NCBI GenBank assembly: GCA_965267605.1
Contig: OZ254088.1
Coordinates: 2,046,001-2,110,000 of the forward strand
Reading direction: 5' to 3'
Source of the DNA: G965267605 sp965267605
Lineage (GTDB): Bacteria; Bacteroidota; Bacteroidia; Flavobacteriales_E; Vicingaceae
DNA: 64,000 nucleotides
Of the stretch, positions 46,900 to 56,008 are shown piece after piece (the first letter of the stretch is position 1; each line of letters opens with the position of its first letter). A model generated the notes under the pieces. It made no database searches. It was not told where the DNA came from and saw nothing but the letters and a program-made list of their open reading frames with translations. A program made the position numbers and the translations under genes.

Positions 46900-47799
46900 A
46901 TGGCAGCGTTAAAAAGTTGGTTAAGTGCATTCCGTCTGAGAACTCTTCCTTTATCCTTTTCCAGTATACTGGTTGGTAGTTTCATCGCCATTGGTAATGG
47001 CGAGTGGAGCGGTACTGTACTAACACTGGCATTGGTAACCACCTTGCTGCTTCAAATACTCAGTAATCTGGCTAACGACCTTGGTGATGCCAACAAAGGA
47101 ACAGACAATGCACAAAGGTTAGGCCCTGAGCGGGCTGTTCAATCCGGAGACATCTCGGCTGGGGCAATGAAGACCGCTGTATGGGTGTTTGGAATCTTGA
47201 GTTTCCTTTCTGGAATTTCGCTTCTGTACTTTGGAATCCCTGACTTAGGCAAAACGGCTGCCCTGTTCTTGCTCCTGGGCATTCTAGCTATTGGTGCGGC
47301 CCTGTTCTATACACTGGGTAAGAAACCTTACGGATACATGGGGCTCGGAGACATTTTTGTTTTCCTCTTCTTTGGTTTGCTGGGTGTAATTGGCACCAAC
47401 TATCTGCATACTAATCAGTTTGAAACGAGTCTACTGCTTCCAGCCGCAGCCATTGGGATGCTGTGCGCAGGCGTACTGAACATGAACAACGTAAGGGATC
47501 ATGAGAATGATGCGGCCAGCGGCAAACGCACATTGGTGGTTCTTATTGGTACAGGTGCTGCCAAAGTATACCAAACGTTGTTGGTGCTTGGCGCATTCAC
47601 ACTGCTCATAATGTATTCAATGGAACAGGATATTGGCAACATCAAGTTCTTATACCTCATCGGTGCCGCTCCCTTCTTTTTACATCTGATCAAGGTATGG
47701 ACCATCAAAGATTTCAAACAGTTCGATGGGCAGCTGAAGCTGGTAGCACTTTCAACCTTCGCAACCAGTATCTTATTCTGTATTGGGCAGGTACTCTAA
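46900..47799 (+). CDS. menA: 1,4-dihydroxy-2-naphthoate polyprenyltransferase
   Basis: A 299-residue integral membrane prenyltransferase with about nine TM helices. Asp-rich motifs: NDLGDANKGTDN near residue 65 and MNNVRDHENDAASGKRTL near residue 200. It attaches the isoprenoid tail to DHNA, giving demethylmenaquinone. It has its own promoter and overlaps the convergent 47796-49226 gene by 4 nt. Confidence 0.94.
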   Translation: MAALKSWLSAFRLRTLPLSFSSILVGSFIAIGNGEWSGTVLTLALVTTLLLQILSNLANDLGDANKGTDNAQRLGPERAVQSGDISAGAMKTAVWVFGILSFLSGISLLYFGIPDLGKTAALFLLLGILAIGAALFYTLGKKPYGYMGLGDIFVFLFFGLLGVIGTNYLHTNQFETSLLLPAAAIGMLCAGVLNMNNVRDHENDAASGKRTLVVLIGTGAAKVYQTLLVLGAFTLLIMYSMEQDIGNIKFLYLIGAAPFFLHLIKVWTIKDFKQFDGQLKLVALSTFATSILFCIGQVL

Positions 47800-49226
47800 T
47801 CTCCTGCAGAAATAGGAATTCGATAACATACACTCATCACCTTGTTATTGGCGAGCGGTGATTTCTTAAACCTGAAGTGCTGCAACCGGTATTCCAAGGC
47901 ACCCAATTCAATGGCTATGAACCACCCTCCTACAAACCCGGATTCGCTCAAGCGTGGATCATTGTGATAAGACTGTTCAATCGGAAAATTTAGATGGTAT
48001 TGATCATACCTTGCTGAAGCTCCAGGGTCATCAAATTTTTGACCACCCGTAAACGCCTGACCGAAAGATAGACCAAACATCAGGGATGAGAAGCTTGTGA
48101 TATCCGAATACCCGGAAACTGCAGTACCACTTAATACAAACAATAGAGGTGTAATATCAATACCCACGTCCCCGAATACCCTTGTAGTGTTGAACGTTCC
48201 TTTTCCCCACGAGTGGATCTTCTCTATCCTCTTCTCATATCCGTCCCCATCTTGCTTCATCAAAGTTGCATGGCCCATCGTTCCCGTTTCGAAATTCAAA
48301 CCCAAGTACATGATACTGGCTCTGGAGTGTGCACTCAAGCCATAAACCAATCCCCGTGGTTGATATACTTCAGATGCCAGATTATTAATCCCTATTCTCG
48401 GGCCTACACCAAAGAAGGAACCAATGTTCTGAAAACCCATTCTACCTGAGCTTGCAACAATATCATACTTAGTTGTTGTTTCGGTAGTGTAGGTGCTATA
48501 TCCACTGGGGCTAAAATCCTTGAGGTAAGTCTTTGACTCGATATCAACGTTACTCATGTGTGCATGCGCAAAACTAAGCTGCACCATTTCGGGATCTAGT
48601 TTCGATTTAAGTGCATCCAACCGAATAGCCACAAAGGTGCCGGTTGTAAGAGAGAAAAATCCATCACCCAACCCATCGCGAATGCCCAGATTAACGTTGA
48701 AGCCTACATCAATGCTTCCCAATGGAATGCGAAGACGATATCCAGGGGCAGCTCCCATAAATATTATCTGACGGCCACTATAACTATTGCCCAGTTCAGG
48801 TTTGAATCGCATAGCACCTCCAGAAAAAGCAATAAAGGGGTGGCCCCGGAACTGTTTAATGAAACTTCCCTGCGCACCCAGTGTGGCAAACTTCAAAGGG
48901 AGGTTCACACCAAAGCTCATGTACTTGGTGTGCATATCAGTTGTAATGATAGGACCACCAAACGCACCAAACTCAGGTTCCGAAAATTGGGTCCGGCCAA
49001 ATCCGAACCTGATCTCAGCTATATCTGCAAGAATATTGAACCCGAACCATCGCTCACCGGTAGTAAATGAAGACCCGAGTACAGGCGAAGACAATTCTAT
49101 CCCCATCCCACAATGTTGACGATCTAATTGATGCTGAAATGCACGATACTTTTTCTTCGCTTCCTTGTCCTGTTGCCCAAACCCGATCACCGGAATGACA
49201 GCAAATAATACTATCCATAAACGCAT
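47796..49226 (-). CDS. hypothetical exported protein, probable beta-barrel
   Basis: A 476-residue protein with a signal peptide (MRLWIVLFAVIPVIGFGQ). The mature part has many Gly/aromatic strands (WFGFNILADIAEIRFGFGR, YMSFGVNLPLKFATLG, LMFGLSFGQAF) and fits a beta-barrel or beta-sandwich exported protein. No family recognised, no sorting domain. A TAAGTTTA box lies about 24 nt before the ATG. Confidence 0.6.
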   Translation of the reverse strand: MRLWIVLFAVIPVIGFGQQDKEAKKKYRAFQHQLDRQHCGMGIELSSPVLGSSFTTGERWFGFNILADIAEIRFGFGRTQFSEPEFGAFGGPIITTDMHTKYMSFGVNLPLKFATLGAQGSFIKQFRGHPFIAFSGGAMRFKPELGNSYSGRQIIFMGAAPGYRLRIPLGSIDVGFNVNLGIRDGLGDGFFSLTTGTFVAIRLDALKSKLDPEMVQLSFAHAHMSNVDIESKTYLKDFSPSGYSTYTTETTTKYDIVASSGRMGFQNIGSFFGVGPRIGINNLASEVYQPRGLVYGLSAHSRASIMYLGLNFETGTMGHATLMKQDGDGYEKRIEKIHSWGKGTFNTTRVFGDVGIDITPLLFVLSGTAVSGYSDITSFSSLMFGLSFGQAFTGGQKFDDPGASARYDQYHLNFPIEQSYHNDPRLSESGFVGGWFIAIELGALEYRLQHFRFKKSPLANNKVMSVCYRIPISAGD

Positions 49227-49537
49227 GGCTAAATAGTGTTCAGTTCGAGGTAAACTTAGCCAGGGAGTGTACCTAAATCAATACGGCATATGCCCTATTC
49301 CGGTGCTAAGGTCTAAGGGTCGATAATCGTTACTACGTAGCTGTACGGTATTTCCATGCATTGCCAACACTATTAATGTTTACAGTGTAGGCTACGTCAG
49401 AGCCGCTTAAAACCATAAAGACACGTATAGTCGCTATTACATCAGAAAATGCATCTATCCTTAAGCAACGTAGATTGAGCTAACTCTACATATTTAATAC
49501 CCCTCACAGAGTATATATATATTCGTATACACAAAGC
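49227..49537. other. 311-bp intergenic region with repeated CTACGT/ACGTAG
   Basis: The longest gap outside the rRNA operon. It holds the minus-strand promoter above, a perfect CTACGTAG palindrome (49333-49340), and half-sites CTACGT (49392-49397) and ACGTAG (49468-49473). An AT-rich TATATATATA tract sits near 49510-49520, just before the methyltransferase start. No ORF or TAnnTTTG box is evident on the plus strand. Confidence 0.5.
49251..49258 (-). promoter_or_regulatory. possible -7 box of the 47796-49226 gene
   Basis: TAAGTTTA on the minus strand (one mismatch), 24 nt upstream of the ATG. Confidence 0.35.
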
Positions 49538-50371
49538 ATGCTGCGCTCACTATACTATAGCCTTCCCTCGTCCTTGCGTTTTACCGCAAGGCGGTTGTGG
49601 TATGCCCCTGTTGATCTGTTGGATCGATTGTCAGGCAAAAGAGACAAGCTAACACCACCGAAGGGCTTGATTTTTACGGGGGGTGGCGACTTTAAAGCCC
49701 AGGGAGATAAATTCCTAACGTTCTTCAGACAACTTGGAGGTCTGGAGCCTCATCATCAGGTGTTGGATATTGGGTCTGGCATGGGAAGAATGGCGATACC
49801 TCTTCTACGCTATCTAAATGAGCAAGGAAGCTATGACGGTATTGATATAGTGAAGAATGGTATTACATGGTGCAACGACCACATCACAGCTGAACGGGGC
49901 AATTTCAGGTTTCACCATTCAGACATCTATAACGATTTGTACAATACCGGAGGAACCGTTCAGGGATTCGACTATGTATTCCCTTTCAAAGACAATTCCT
50001 TCAATTTCACTTTTCTGACCTCAGTGTTCACACATATGCTAAAGGAAGAGGTTGAGCAGTATTTCAAGGAAATAAGCAGGACCCTGAAGCCTGGCGGTGT
50101 ATGCTTTGCCACCTTCTTTGTAATCAATGAAGAGTCACTATCGCTCATGACCAACGCAGGCATCCATTTTCCATTTGAAAAGGACGGTTTTTACGTAATG
50201 AATGAGAAAGTAGAAACCGCCAACGTGGGATACCCCGAAGAATACATAACTTCATTAGCAGCAGCGAACGATATGGAAGTGGACCGCATCCATTATGGGA
50301 AGTGGTGTAACAGAAAAGAGTTTACTGATTTCCAGGACTTCGTTGTAATGCGAAAGAAGACCCATGCTTAA
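49538..50371 (+). CDS. class I SAM-dependent methyltransferase
   Basis: A 277-residue enzyme: a basic N-terminal 70 residues, then a Rossmann methyltransferase core with motif I VLDIGSGMGRMAIPLLRYL, YDGIDIV, and the later 'ISRTLKPGGVCFATFF'. It lacks the UbiE/MenG landmarks, so I do not call it the menaquinone methyltransferase, although it heads the menC-menE unit with an 8-nt overlap into menC. Similar enzymes occur with polysaccharide genes. The upstream region lacks the usual promoter box. Confidence 0.75.
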   Translation: MLRSLYYSLPSSLRFTARRLWYAPVDLLDRLSGKRDKLTPPKGLIFTGGGDFKAQGDKFLTFFRQLGGLEPHHQVLDIGSGMGRMAIPLLRYLNEQGSYDGIDIVKNGITWCNDHITAERGNFRFHHSDIYNDLYNTGGTVQGFDYVFPFKDNSFNFTFLTSVFTHMLKEEVEQYFKEISRTLKPGGVCFATFFVINEESLSLMTNAGIHFPFEKDGFYVMNEKVETANVGYPEEYITSLAAANDMEVDRIHYGKWCNRKEFTDFQDFVVMRKKTHA

Positions 50372-51422
50372 GGCTACCTACAAGAAATATATCCTGAATT
50401 TCAATCAACCAGGAGGCACTTCCAGAGGTGTGATGACCGAAAAGGAAACCTGGTTCATTGTACTCCAGGATGAAGCTGTTCCTGAACTCGCTGGTATTGG
50501 GGAATGTGGCATATTTCGCGGGCTGAGTTCCGATGACACACCTGACTACGAAAGTAAACTGAAAGAAGTCTGCGACCGCATCAATGAATATGAGTACTGG
50601 CTAAGTGAAGGCCTCAACGATTGGCCATCCATCCAATTTGGCCTGGAGACCGCGATCTTTGATTTGCTGAAAGGTGGTCAACGATTGCTGTTTCCGTCTG
50701 AGTTCACTAGCGGGATGGCCTCCATTCCCATCAATGGTTTGATCTGGATGGGAGATCCGGATTTCATGAAAAAGCAGATCGCTGAGAAGCTCAGTAGCGG
50801 ATTCGATTGTATCAAGATCAAAATCGGTGCACTGCCTTTCAATACCGAGTTGGATATTCTCTGGGAAATCAGAAAAGACTTCGGGCCAGGTGAGGTGGAG
50901 CTTCGAGTTGATGCGAATGGTGCTTTTTCTCCTTTTGAAGTACTGGAAAAACTCAAGCACCTGGCTGATCTACAGATCCACTCCATTGAACAACCCATCC
51001 ACGCCAGGTATAAGGACCTATATGCTGAACTGGCTGATAAATCGCCAGTGGCAATTGCCCTGGACGAGCAACTCATAGGTGTAAACACAGCAGAAGCAAA
51101 ACTGGATCTACTAAAATCGCTGGATCCATCATACATCGTTATGAAGCCCAGTTTGGTGGGTGGCATCAAAGGATGCCATGAGTGGATCCATGCTTGTGCA
51201 GAAACGGACACCGGGTGGTGGATTACGTCAGCACTGGAATCTAATGTTGGCCTGAACGCCATCGCTCAGTTTACTTATTCGCTGGGTGTTAAGATGCCTC
51301 AAGGACTTGGCACCGGTCAGGTTTTCTCTAACAACTTTGATTCGCCTTTACAGGTTAATCGCGGTATGCTCTATCACATGCCCGATGATCCATGGAAACT
51401 GGACCCTATAACCTCTGCATAA
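50364..51422 (+). CDS. menC: o-succinylbenzoate synthase
   Basis: A 352-residue enolase-superfamily enzyme that dehydrates SHCHC to o-succinylbenzoate. Catalytic pattern is complete: CIKIKIG (Lys pair), ELRVDANGAF (Asp), SIEQPI (Glu), IALDEQL (Asp/Glu) and YIVMKPSLVGG (Lys). It overlaps the methyltransferase by 8 nt and is followed 2 nt later by menE. Confidence 0.93.
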   Translation: MLKATYKKYILNFNQPGGTSRGVMTEKETWFIVLQDEAVPELAGIGECGIFRGLSSDDTPDYESKLKEVCDRINEYEYWLSEGLNDWPSIQFGLETAIFDLLKGGQRLLFPSEFTSGMASIPINGLIWMGDPDFMKKQIAEKLSSGFDCIKIKIGALPFNTELDILWEIRKDFGPGEVELRVDANGAFSPFEVLEKLKHLADLQIHSIEQPIHARYKDLYAELADKSPVAIALDEQLIGVNTAEAKLDLLKSLDPSYIVMKPSLVGGIKGCHEWIHACAETDTGWWITSALESNVGLNAIAQFTYSLGVKMPQGLGTGQVFSNNFDSPLQVNRGMLYHMPDDPWKLDPITSA

Positions 51423-51424
51423 TC

Positions 51425-52456
51425 ATGCGTATCATTTCAGGAGGCAGTTCCCCAACCGATCTACGTGATATCGCTGTATCACTCGCTGATTCAGGCAGTG
51501 CATGGGAAAAAGATGTGGGGTTGTTTCTGAAAGAATGGTTGAATGAAGCAGATCATATTACGGTTCAAACTTCAGGCTCAACGGGAACTCCAAAAGAAAT
51601 CCAGCTGAGAAAAAGCCATGTTCTGGCCAGTGCTGAGAAAACCTGTGAGTTTTTCGACATAGGTATTCAAAGCACCCTGTTGCTTTGTATGTCTGCCAAA
51701 TACATAGCAGGCAAACTCATGATCGTAAGGGCTTTACACGCAGGCGCTAAACTCATCGTTACAGAACCCAGTAGCAATCCGCTCTCGGAAATTGATGAAT
51801 CTATTGACTTCGCAGCGATGGTTCCCTTACAGGTGGAGGCGTGTTTGAGAGAATCGTTAGATCGGTTCAAAAATATACGGACGCTCATCATTGGAGGTGC
51901 ACAACTCAATCCAGGATTGAGAGAGCAGTTGGAGCAACTCGAAGGCAATTACTTCTGCACATACGGTATGACGGAAACCATAACACATGTGGGTGTGAGT
52001 CAGATCGGGAAACACGCCATACACGAATACGAGGCCATCTCTCCCAATACCTTCTCCCAGGATGAAAGAGGTTGTCTTTCCATTCTTATGCCACATATGG
52101 ATGATCAGGAGGTTGTTACCAATGACCTCATTCAGCTCCATTCATCAACTTCCTTTGAATGGCTTGGAAGAATAGATAATGTCATCAATACAGGAGGCGT
52201 GAAAGTTTATCCGGAGCGTATTGAAGAGAAGCTGGCCGGAGTAATCAATGGGCCCTTCTTTATAACCGGTACTGAGGATGAATCGCTTGGACAAGCCGTT
52301 ACCCTTGTTCACACAACTGATCAAAAGATTCCTGATTCAGATCAATTGCGAACAATGGTTGAGAAATATGAACTTCCAAGGAAGTTCATTCAGGTGGATG
52401 AGATCAAGATGACAGGTTCAGGTAAGATAGACAAGATCGCTACCCTGACCAGCTAA
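51425..52456 (+). CDS. menE: o-succinylbenzoate-CoA ligase, short form
   Basis: A 343-residue acyl-adenylating enzyme. Seen: TVQTSGSTGTPKEIQLRKS (P-loop), YGMTETITHVGV, GRIDNVINTGGVKVYPERIEEKL and the C-terminal catalytic Lys in MTGSGKIDK. Shorter than the usual 450-490 residues because the N-terminal subdomain is reduced, as in other Bacteroidota MenE. ATG 51425 is chosen over an upstream start inside menC. It overlaps the convergent OmpA-family gene by 4 nt. Confidence 0.92.
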   Translation: MRIISGGSSPTDLRDIAVSLADSGSAWEKDVGLFLKEWLNEADHITVQTSGSTGTPKEIQLRKSHVLASAEKTCEFFDIGIQSTLLLCMSAKYIAGKLMIVRALHAGAKLIVTEPSSNPLSEIDESIDFAAMVPLQVEACLRESLDRFKNIRTLIIGGAQLNPGLREQLEQLEGNYFCTYGMTETITHVGVSQIGKHAIHEYEAISPNTFSQDERGCLSILMPHMDDQEVVTNDLIQLHSSTSFEWLGRIDNVINTGGVKVYPERIEEKLAGVINGPFFITGTEDESLGQAVTLVHTTDQKIPDSDQLRTMVEKYELPRKFIQVDEIKMTGSGKIDKIATLTS

Positions 52457-54402
52457 CGAATTCTACACACCGTTCTCCTGTTCAATGCACGACCCTTCTC
52501 TGTTCCGTTATCCGCTATCGGCTCAGACTGTCCGTAACCTTCATGACCCAATCTTGCTGCCGGAATTCCTTTGGCAACGATGTAATCGAATACCGCTTTC
52601 GCTCTTCGTTTAGAAAGATCAAGGTTATGTGCTTTTCCGCCCTGGTTATCCGTATGGCCCTCAAAGACCACATTCACACTGGGGGTGTTTTCCAGCATTG
52701 TAGCTAGTCGATCAAGTTCAATCTTAGACTTGTCCTTAAGCGTTGCCTTATCTGTATCGAAGAACACATTGCGAAGTACGATCTCTTCGTCTTTCAGTGG
52801 AGCTGTAAGCTTCACATCCTTCTCATAAGGCTCATCGAAATTGGTCTTTCCAGTAAGCTCAAAGTTCTCTGAATGGAAGAGGTATCCGTCCTTATTTACA
52901 TTAAGCATGTATTCCTTTCCGGCAGTAATGCACACCAGGAAGTTTCCTTTCTTATCTGAATAGGAATCTGCCATACGTGCGCCCGTGGAGAGATCAATTA
53001 ATTCAAAACGCGCTTCAAGTGGCGCTCCTGTTCTCTTATCGGTGATTGTTCCTTTCAGATAAGTCACCGGGTCTGGCTTCATGTGCGCTGGCACTTCAAA
53101 CGTATAAAGATCTATCCCTCCTATTCCACCTTCGCGGTCGGAATGGAAATAAGCCAATTTGCCATCCGCTGTTACAAGTACACTGCTTTCATTGCCTTTG
53201 GTATTGATTGGATAACCCAGGTTCATAGGTTTTCCCCATTTACCATCTGGACCTAACTTAGACATGAACAGGTCAAGCCCGCCCATTCCAGGGTGACCGT
53301 CAGATGCAAAATACAAGGTCCGCCCATCGGGATGAATACTTACAAATTCTTCTCTTCCACGTGTATTCACATTTTTCCCCAGGCGTTGCGGAGCTCCCCA
53401 CATTCCGTTGTCTTGAAGCACGGACTTATATATATCCTGGGTAGACGCACCTTTCCTTTTGTTCCCTCGAACGAAATAAACGGTTCTTCCATCTGGCGCA
53501 AACGAAGGCTGACTTTCCCAGATTCCTGAATTCACCGTCTTTCCCATGTTCCTGGGCTTGGACCAGAAATTTCCATTCCATTGGGTGAAAAACAGATCAC
53601 AGCTTCCATACCCCTTTTGTTTTGGACCATAGCTCCCGTACAACTCGCACATGGTGTAGATCAGCAATTGTCCGTTCGGGGAAATTGTAGCCGCGCCTTC
53701 GTTCAAAGGTGTGTTTACTCCTTTACCAAGATTCTGGCTCTTGCTCCACCCGTCTGGCGTTCTCCGCGCGATATAGAAATCCTCCTGGTAGCCAGCAGGA
53801 TGCTGCTTACTCGGAAGCTTCCTGGTATAAAGGAAAACACCATTATCAGCGGTAACGCATGGAAAATACTCGTCCAACTCACTGTTGATGTTCGGTCCCA
53901 TATTCACAGGTTTGAAGGGAACAGGGTTCTTAATAGCATTTACTGCAAAGTCACAGTTATCCTTTAGCTGTTGATATAAGGGTTGCAACTGAGGCGGTGT
54001 TGCTGGAAAGGATTTATAGAACTTCAGCAACTTGAGTGTTTCCTCATACTCCCCTTGTGTAAAGGTTAATGCAGCAGCGGAGATGTACATCAACGATTCA
54101 AACTTCGGATTGATCTCAATGGCACTCATGTAGGCATCGAGCGCCTTGCTCACCATTCTTCGTTCCTCATAAATAGCTGCTCTTAGCAAATAAGCTTCAA
54201 CGAACTTGGGATCCTTCTCCAGTGCCTTAACAATCAACTCAAGTGCAACATCATCCTGTCGCCCATCATATGCAACTTTCGCTTCCTTCATATACTTCAC
54301 AGCCTTCTTGTTAGCGGAAGTATAAGTGCTCTGTGCATCGATGCTTGCCGAACAGGCAAACATGATGATGGGTAATAACAAGTATGTCAGCTGCTTCATC
54401 AT
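52453..54402 (-). CDS. OmpA-family protein with TPR, PD40 propeller and CRD domains (PorE-like)
   Basis: A 649-residue envelope protein: signal peptide with a Cys at residue 17, TPR repeats (about 28-140, AVKYMKEAKVAYDGRQDDVALELIVKALEKDP), a PD40/WD40-like propeller (about 165-435, recurrent FAPDGRTVYF / IHPDGRTLYFASDG / VTADGKLAYFHSD), a carboxypeptidase-regulatory-like domain (YLKGTITDKRTGAPLEARF) and a C-terminal OmpA peptidoglycan-binding domain (VFFDTDKATL, FEGHTDNQGG, NLDLSKRRAKAV). This is the domain order of PorE, a T9SS-associated protein; paralogues exist, so the assignment is by architecture. The ATGATG start overlaps the queE stop. Confidence 0.82.
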   Translation of the reverse strand: MMKQLTYLLLPIIMFACSASIDAQSTYTSANKKAVKYMKEAKVAYDGRQDDVALELIVKALEKDPKFVEAYLLRAAIYEERRMVSKALDAYMSAIEINPKFESLMYISAAALTFTQGEYEETLKLLKFYKSFPATPPQLQPLYQQLKDNCDFAVNAIKNPVPFKPVNMGPNINSELDEYFPCVTADNGVFLYTRKLPSKQHPAGYQEDFYIARRTPDGWSKSQNLGKGVNTPLNEGAATISPNGQLLIYTMCELYGSYGPKQKGYGSCDLFFTQWNGNFWSKPRNMGKTVNSGIWESQPSFAPDGRTVYFVRGNKRKGASTQDIYKSVLQDNGMWGAPQRLGKNVNTRGREEFVSIHPDGRTLYFASDGHPGMGGLDLFMSKLGPDGKWGKPMNLGYPINTKGNESSVLVTADGKLAYFHSDREGGIGGIDLYTFEVPAHMKPDPVTYLKGTITDKRTGAPLEARFELIDLSTGARMADSYSDKKGNFLVCITAGKEYMLNVNKDGYLFHSENFELTGKTNFDEPYEKDVKLTAPLKDEEIVLRNVFFDTDKATLKDKSKIELDRLATMLENTPSVNVVFEGHTDNQGGKAHNLDLSKRRAKAVFDYIVAKGIPAARLGHEGYGQSEPIADNGTEKGRALNRRTVCRIR

Positions 54403-55013
54403 GGTATATTCAAATACTTATGGGTTTGGAGAGAAATGATCCACTTAGGATTGTTCTTCACGTAATCTACAATTAATGGCATCATTTCCTCACGTTTCTC
54501 CCACTCTGGTTGTAAATACAACTTACATGCCGCATTCACCTGCTTCGCGTTTTCCTCAGCCCAATCCAGGTCCGACTTATTATAAACGATAATTTTAAGC
54601 TCATTCGCGTGTGCATACCATTCGTCTAATGGCTGCTTAAACTTCTTGGGAGATAAACACACCCAATTCCACACACCTGAATAAGCGTACGCACCAGAAG
54701 TTTCTATATGTGTTTTCTTCCCAGATTCTCGAAGTCCCTGCGTGAGAGGACCAAGATCATACATGGCAGGTTCCCCGCCAGTTATCACTACTACTTCTGC
54801 ACTTACCTCATTTACCTTCCCTATTATCTCTGAAGCACTTAGCACCGGGTGGTCTTCAACAGGCCAGCTTTCCTTTACATCACACCAATGGCAACCCACA
54901 TCACACCCACCCAATCTGATGAAGTATGCATTCACACCTGTGAACGCACCCTCCCCCTGAATGGTATGGAATGACTCCATAACCGGATACATATGTGGCT
55001 CCTTTGAACTCAT
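54399..55013 (-). CDS. queE: 7-carboxy-7-deazaguanine synthase
   Basis: A 204-residue radical-SAM enzyme making CDG from CPH4 in queuosine synthesis. The cluster motif is CDVGCHWCDVK (C-x3-C-x2-C), after MESFHTIQGEGAFTGVNAYFIRLGG; VVITGGEPAMYDL follows. Length is typical. It overlaps the OmpA-family gene by 4 nt and lies 16 nt after the epimerase gene; no other que genes are near. Confidence 0.92.
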   Translation of the reverse strand: MSSKEPHMYPVMESFHTIQGEGAFTGVNAYFIRLGGCDVGCHWCDVKESWPVEDHPVLSASEIIGKVNEVSAEVVVITGGEPAMYDLGPLTQGLRESGKKTHIETSGAYAYSGVWNWVCLSPKKFKQPLDEWYAHANELKIIVYNKSDLDWAEENAKQVNAACKLYLQPEWEKREEMMPLIVDYVKNNPKWIISLQTHKYLNIP

Positions 55014-55029
55014 GTTGTAAAGGTAGAAG

Positions 55030-55935
55030 CTATTTCGTCAAATTGGTAAGTGCGGATTGTGCATCGGGAAATAGAAATTCGAACCCCGCATTCAGTAGTT
55101 TCTGTGGATACACCTTTCTTGACTTCATTACTAACTCTGTTTCGGTTCCCATCATCCATGCACCTAACTCTAAAGCGAACCTGGGTTTAGGTGGGCCCAT
55201 CCACGCACCAACCGATTTCCTTACCAGCCTGTTGAATTCAGCATCCGTCAGAGGTTCTGGAGAGCCGAGATTAATCGGCCCTTCCAGTCCCTTCTCTATA
55301 ATGAAGTTGAGTGCACGAAAGCAGTCCTCTTCGTGCATCCATGAAAAGAATTGCCTGCCATGGGAGTTCCGTCCTCCCATTCCAAATCTGGCGAGTTTTG
55401 TTAATACCGGCAGTACCCCTCCATCTTTACCAAGAATGAGCGTAATGCGCAAAGCTGACCTTTTAGTGGAAGGAAGCTGATGGCTGTAAAACTCGTTTTC
55501 CCATTCCTGACAAACACTCATGCTAAAATCATCTCCGATCTCTCCTTCTTCTTCGGTCATCAGCTTATCGTAAGAATCACGATAAATGGTTGCACTACTT
55601 GCATTCATCCAATACTTCGGAGGATGTTGCAGTTCCGTCAGAAGCGCTCCTATAGCACGCGTTGCGTCAATTCTGCTTGACAGGATCAATTTCTTGTTCG
55701 CTTCGGTATACCTGCAATCCACAGATTTACCTGTAAGGTTCACCACGAGGTCAGCCCCTTCGAAGACCTGTTTGTGTTGCTCTGCAACAGATCCATCCCA
55801 CTGCAAATAGGTGATACCATCCATCACTCTTTCCTTTCCTCGTGTTAGCACGAACACTTCATTTCCCTCCGCTTTCCACCGCCTGGATAGGTACTGACCA
55901 AGGAATCCTGATCCACCCGGAATCACAATCTTCAT
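55030..55935 (-). CDS. TIGR01777-type NAD-dependent epimerase
   Basis: A 301-residue SDR-like protein: MKIVIPGGSGFLGQYLSRRW cofactor motif, VNLTGKSVDCRYTEANKK, the typical YWMNASSATIYRDSYD, and the C-terminal DUF1731-like end (FALELGAWMMGTETELVMKSRKVYP.KLLNAGFEFLFPD). Function not established. An AGGAG six nt before ATG 55935 favours that start over the ATG at 55941, an unusual case of a visible Shine-Dalgarno in this window. Confidence 0.85.
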   Translation of the reverse strand: MKIVIPGGSGFLGQYLSRRWKAEGNEVFVLTRGKERVMDGITYLQWDGSVAEQHKQVFEGADLVVNLTGKSVDCRYTEANKKLILSSRIDATRAIGALLTELQHPPKYWMNASSATIYRDSYDKLMTEEEGEIGDDFSMSVCQEWENEFYSHQLPSTKRSALRITLILGKDGGVLPVLTKLARFGMGGRNSHGRQFFSWMHEEDCFRALNFIIEKGLEGPINLGSPEPLTDAEFNRLVRKSVGAWMGPPKPRFALELGAWMMGTETELVMKSRKVYPQKLLNAGFEFLFPDAQSALTNLTK

Positions 55936-56008
55936 CGACATCTCCTAGATTCTATTCCTGAAGTTATGGAATTTGAAAATCTGCACATCTAAAGACCAAA
56001 TATTTACC

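Noticed and set aside
49505..49525. TATATATATA tract as a CRISPR or mobile-element scar
   Set aside because: No direct repeats, spacers or inverted-repeat ends around it; ordinary AT-rich promoter DNA.
50678..51262. 194-codon minus-strand ORF
   Set aside because: Antisense shadow of menC, whose catalytic residues are intact.
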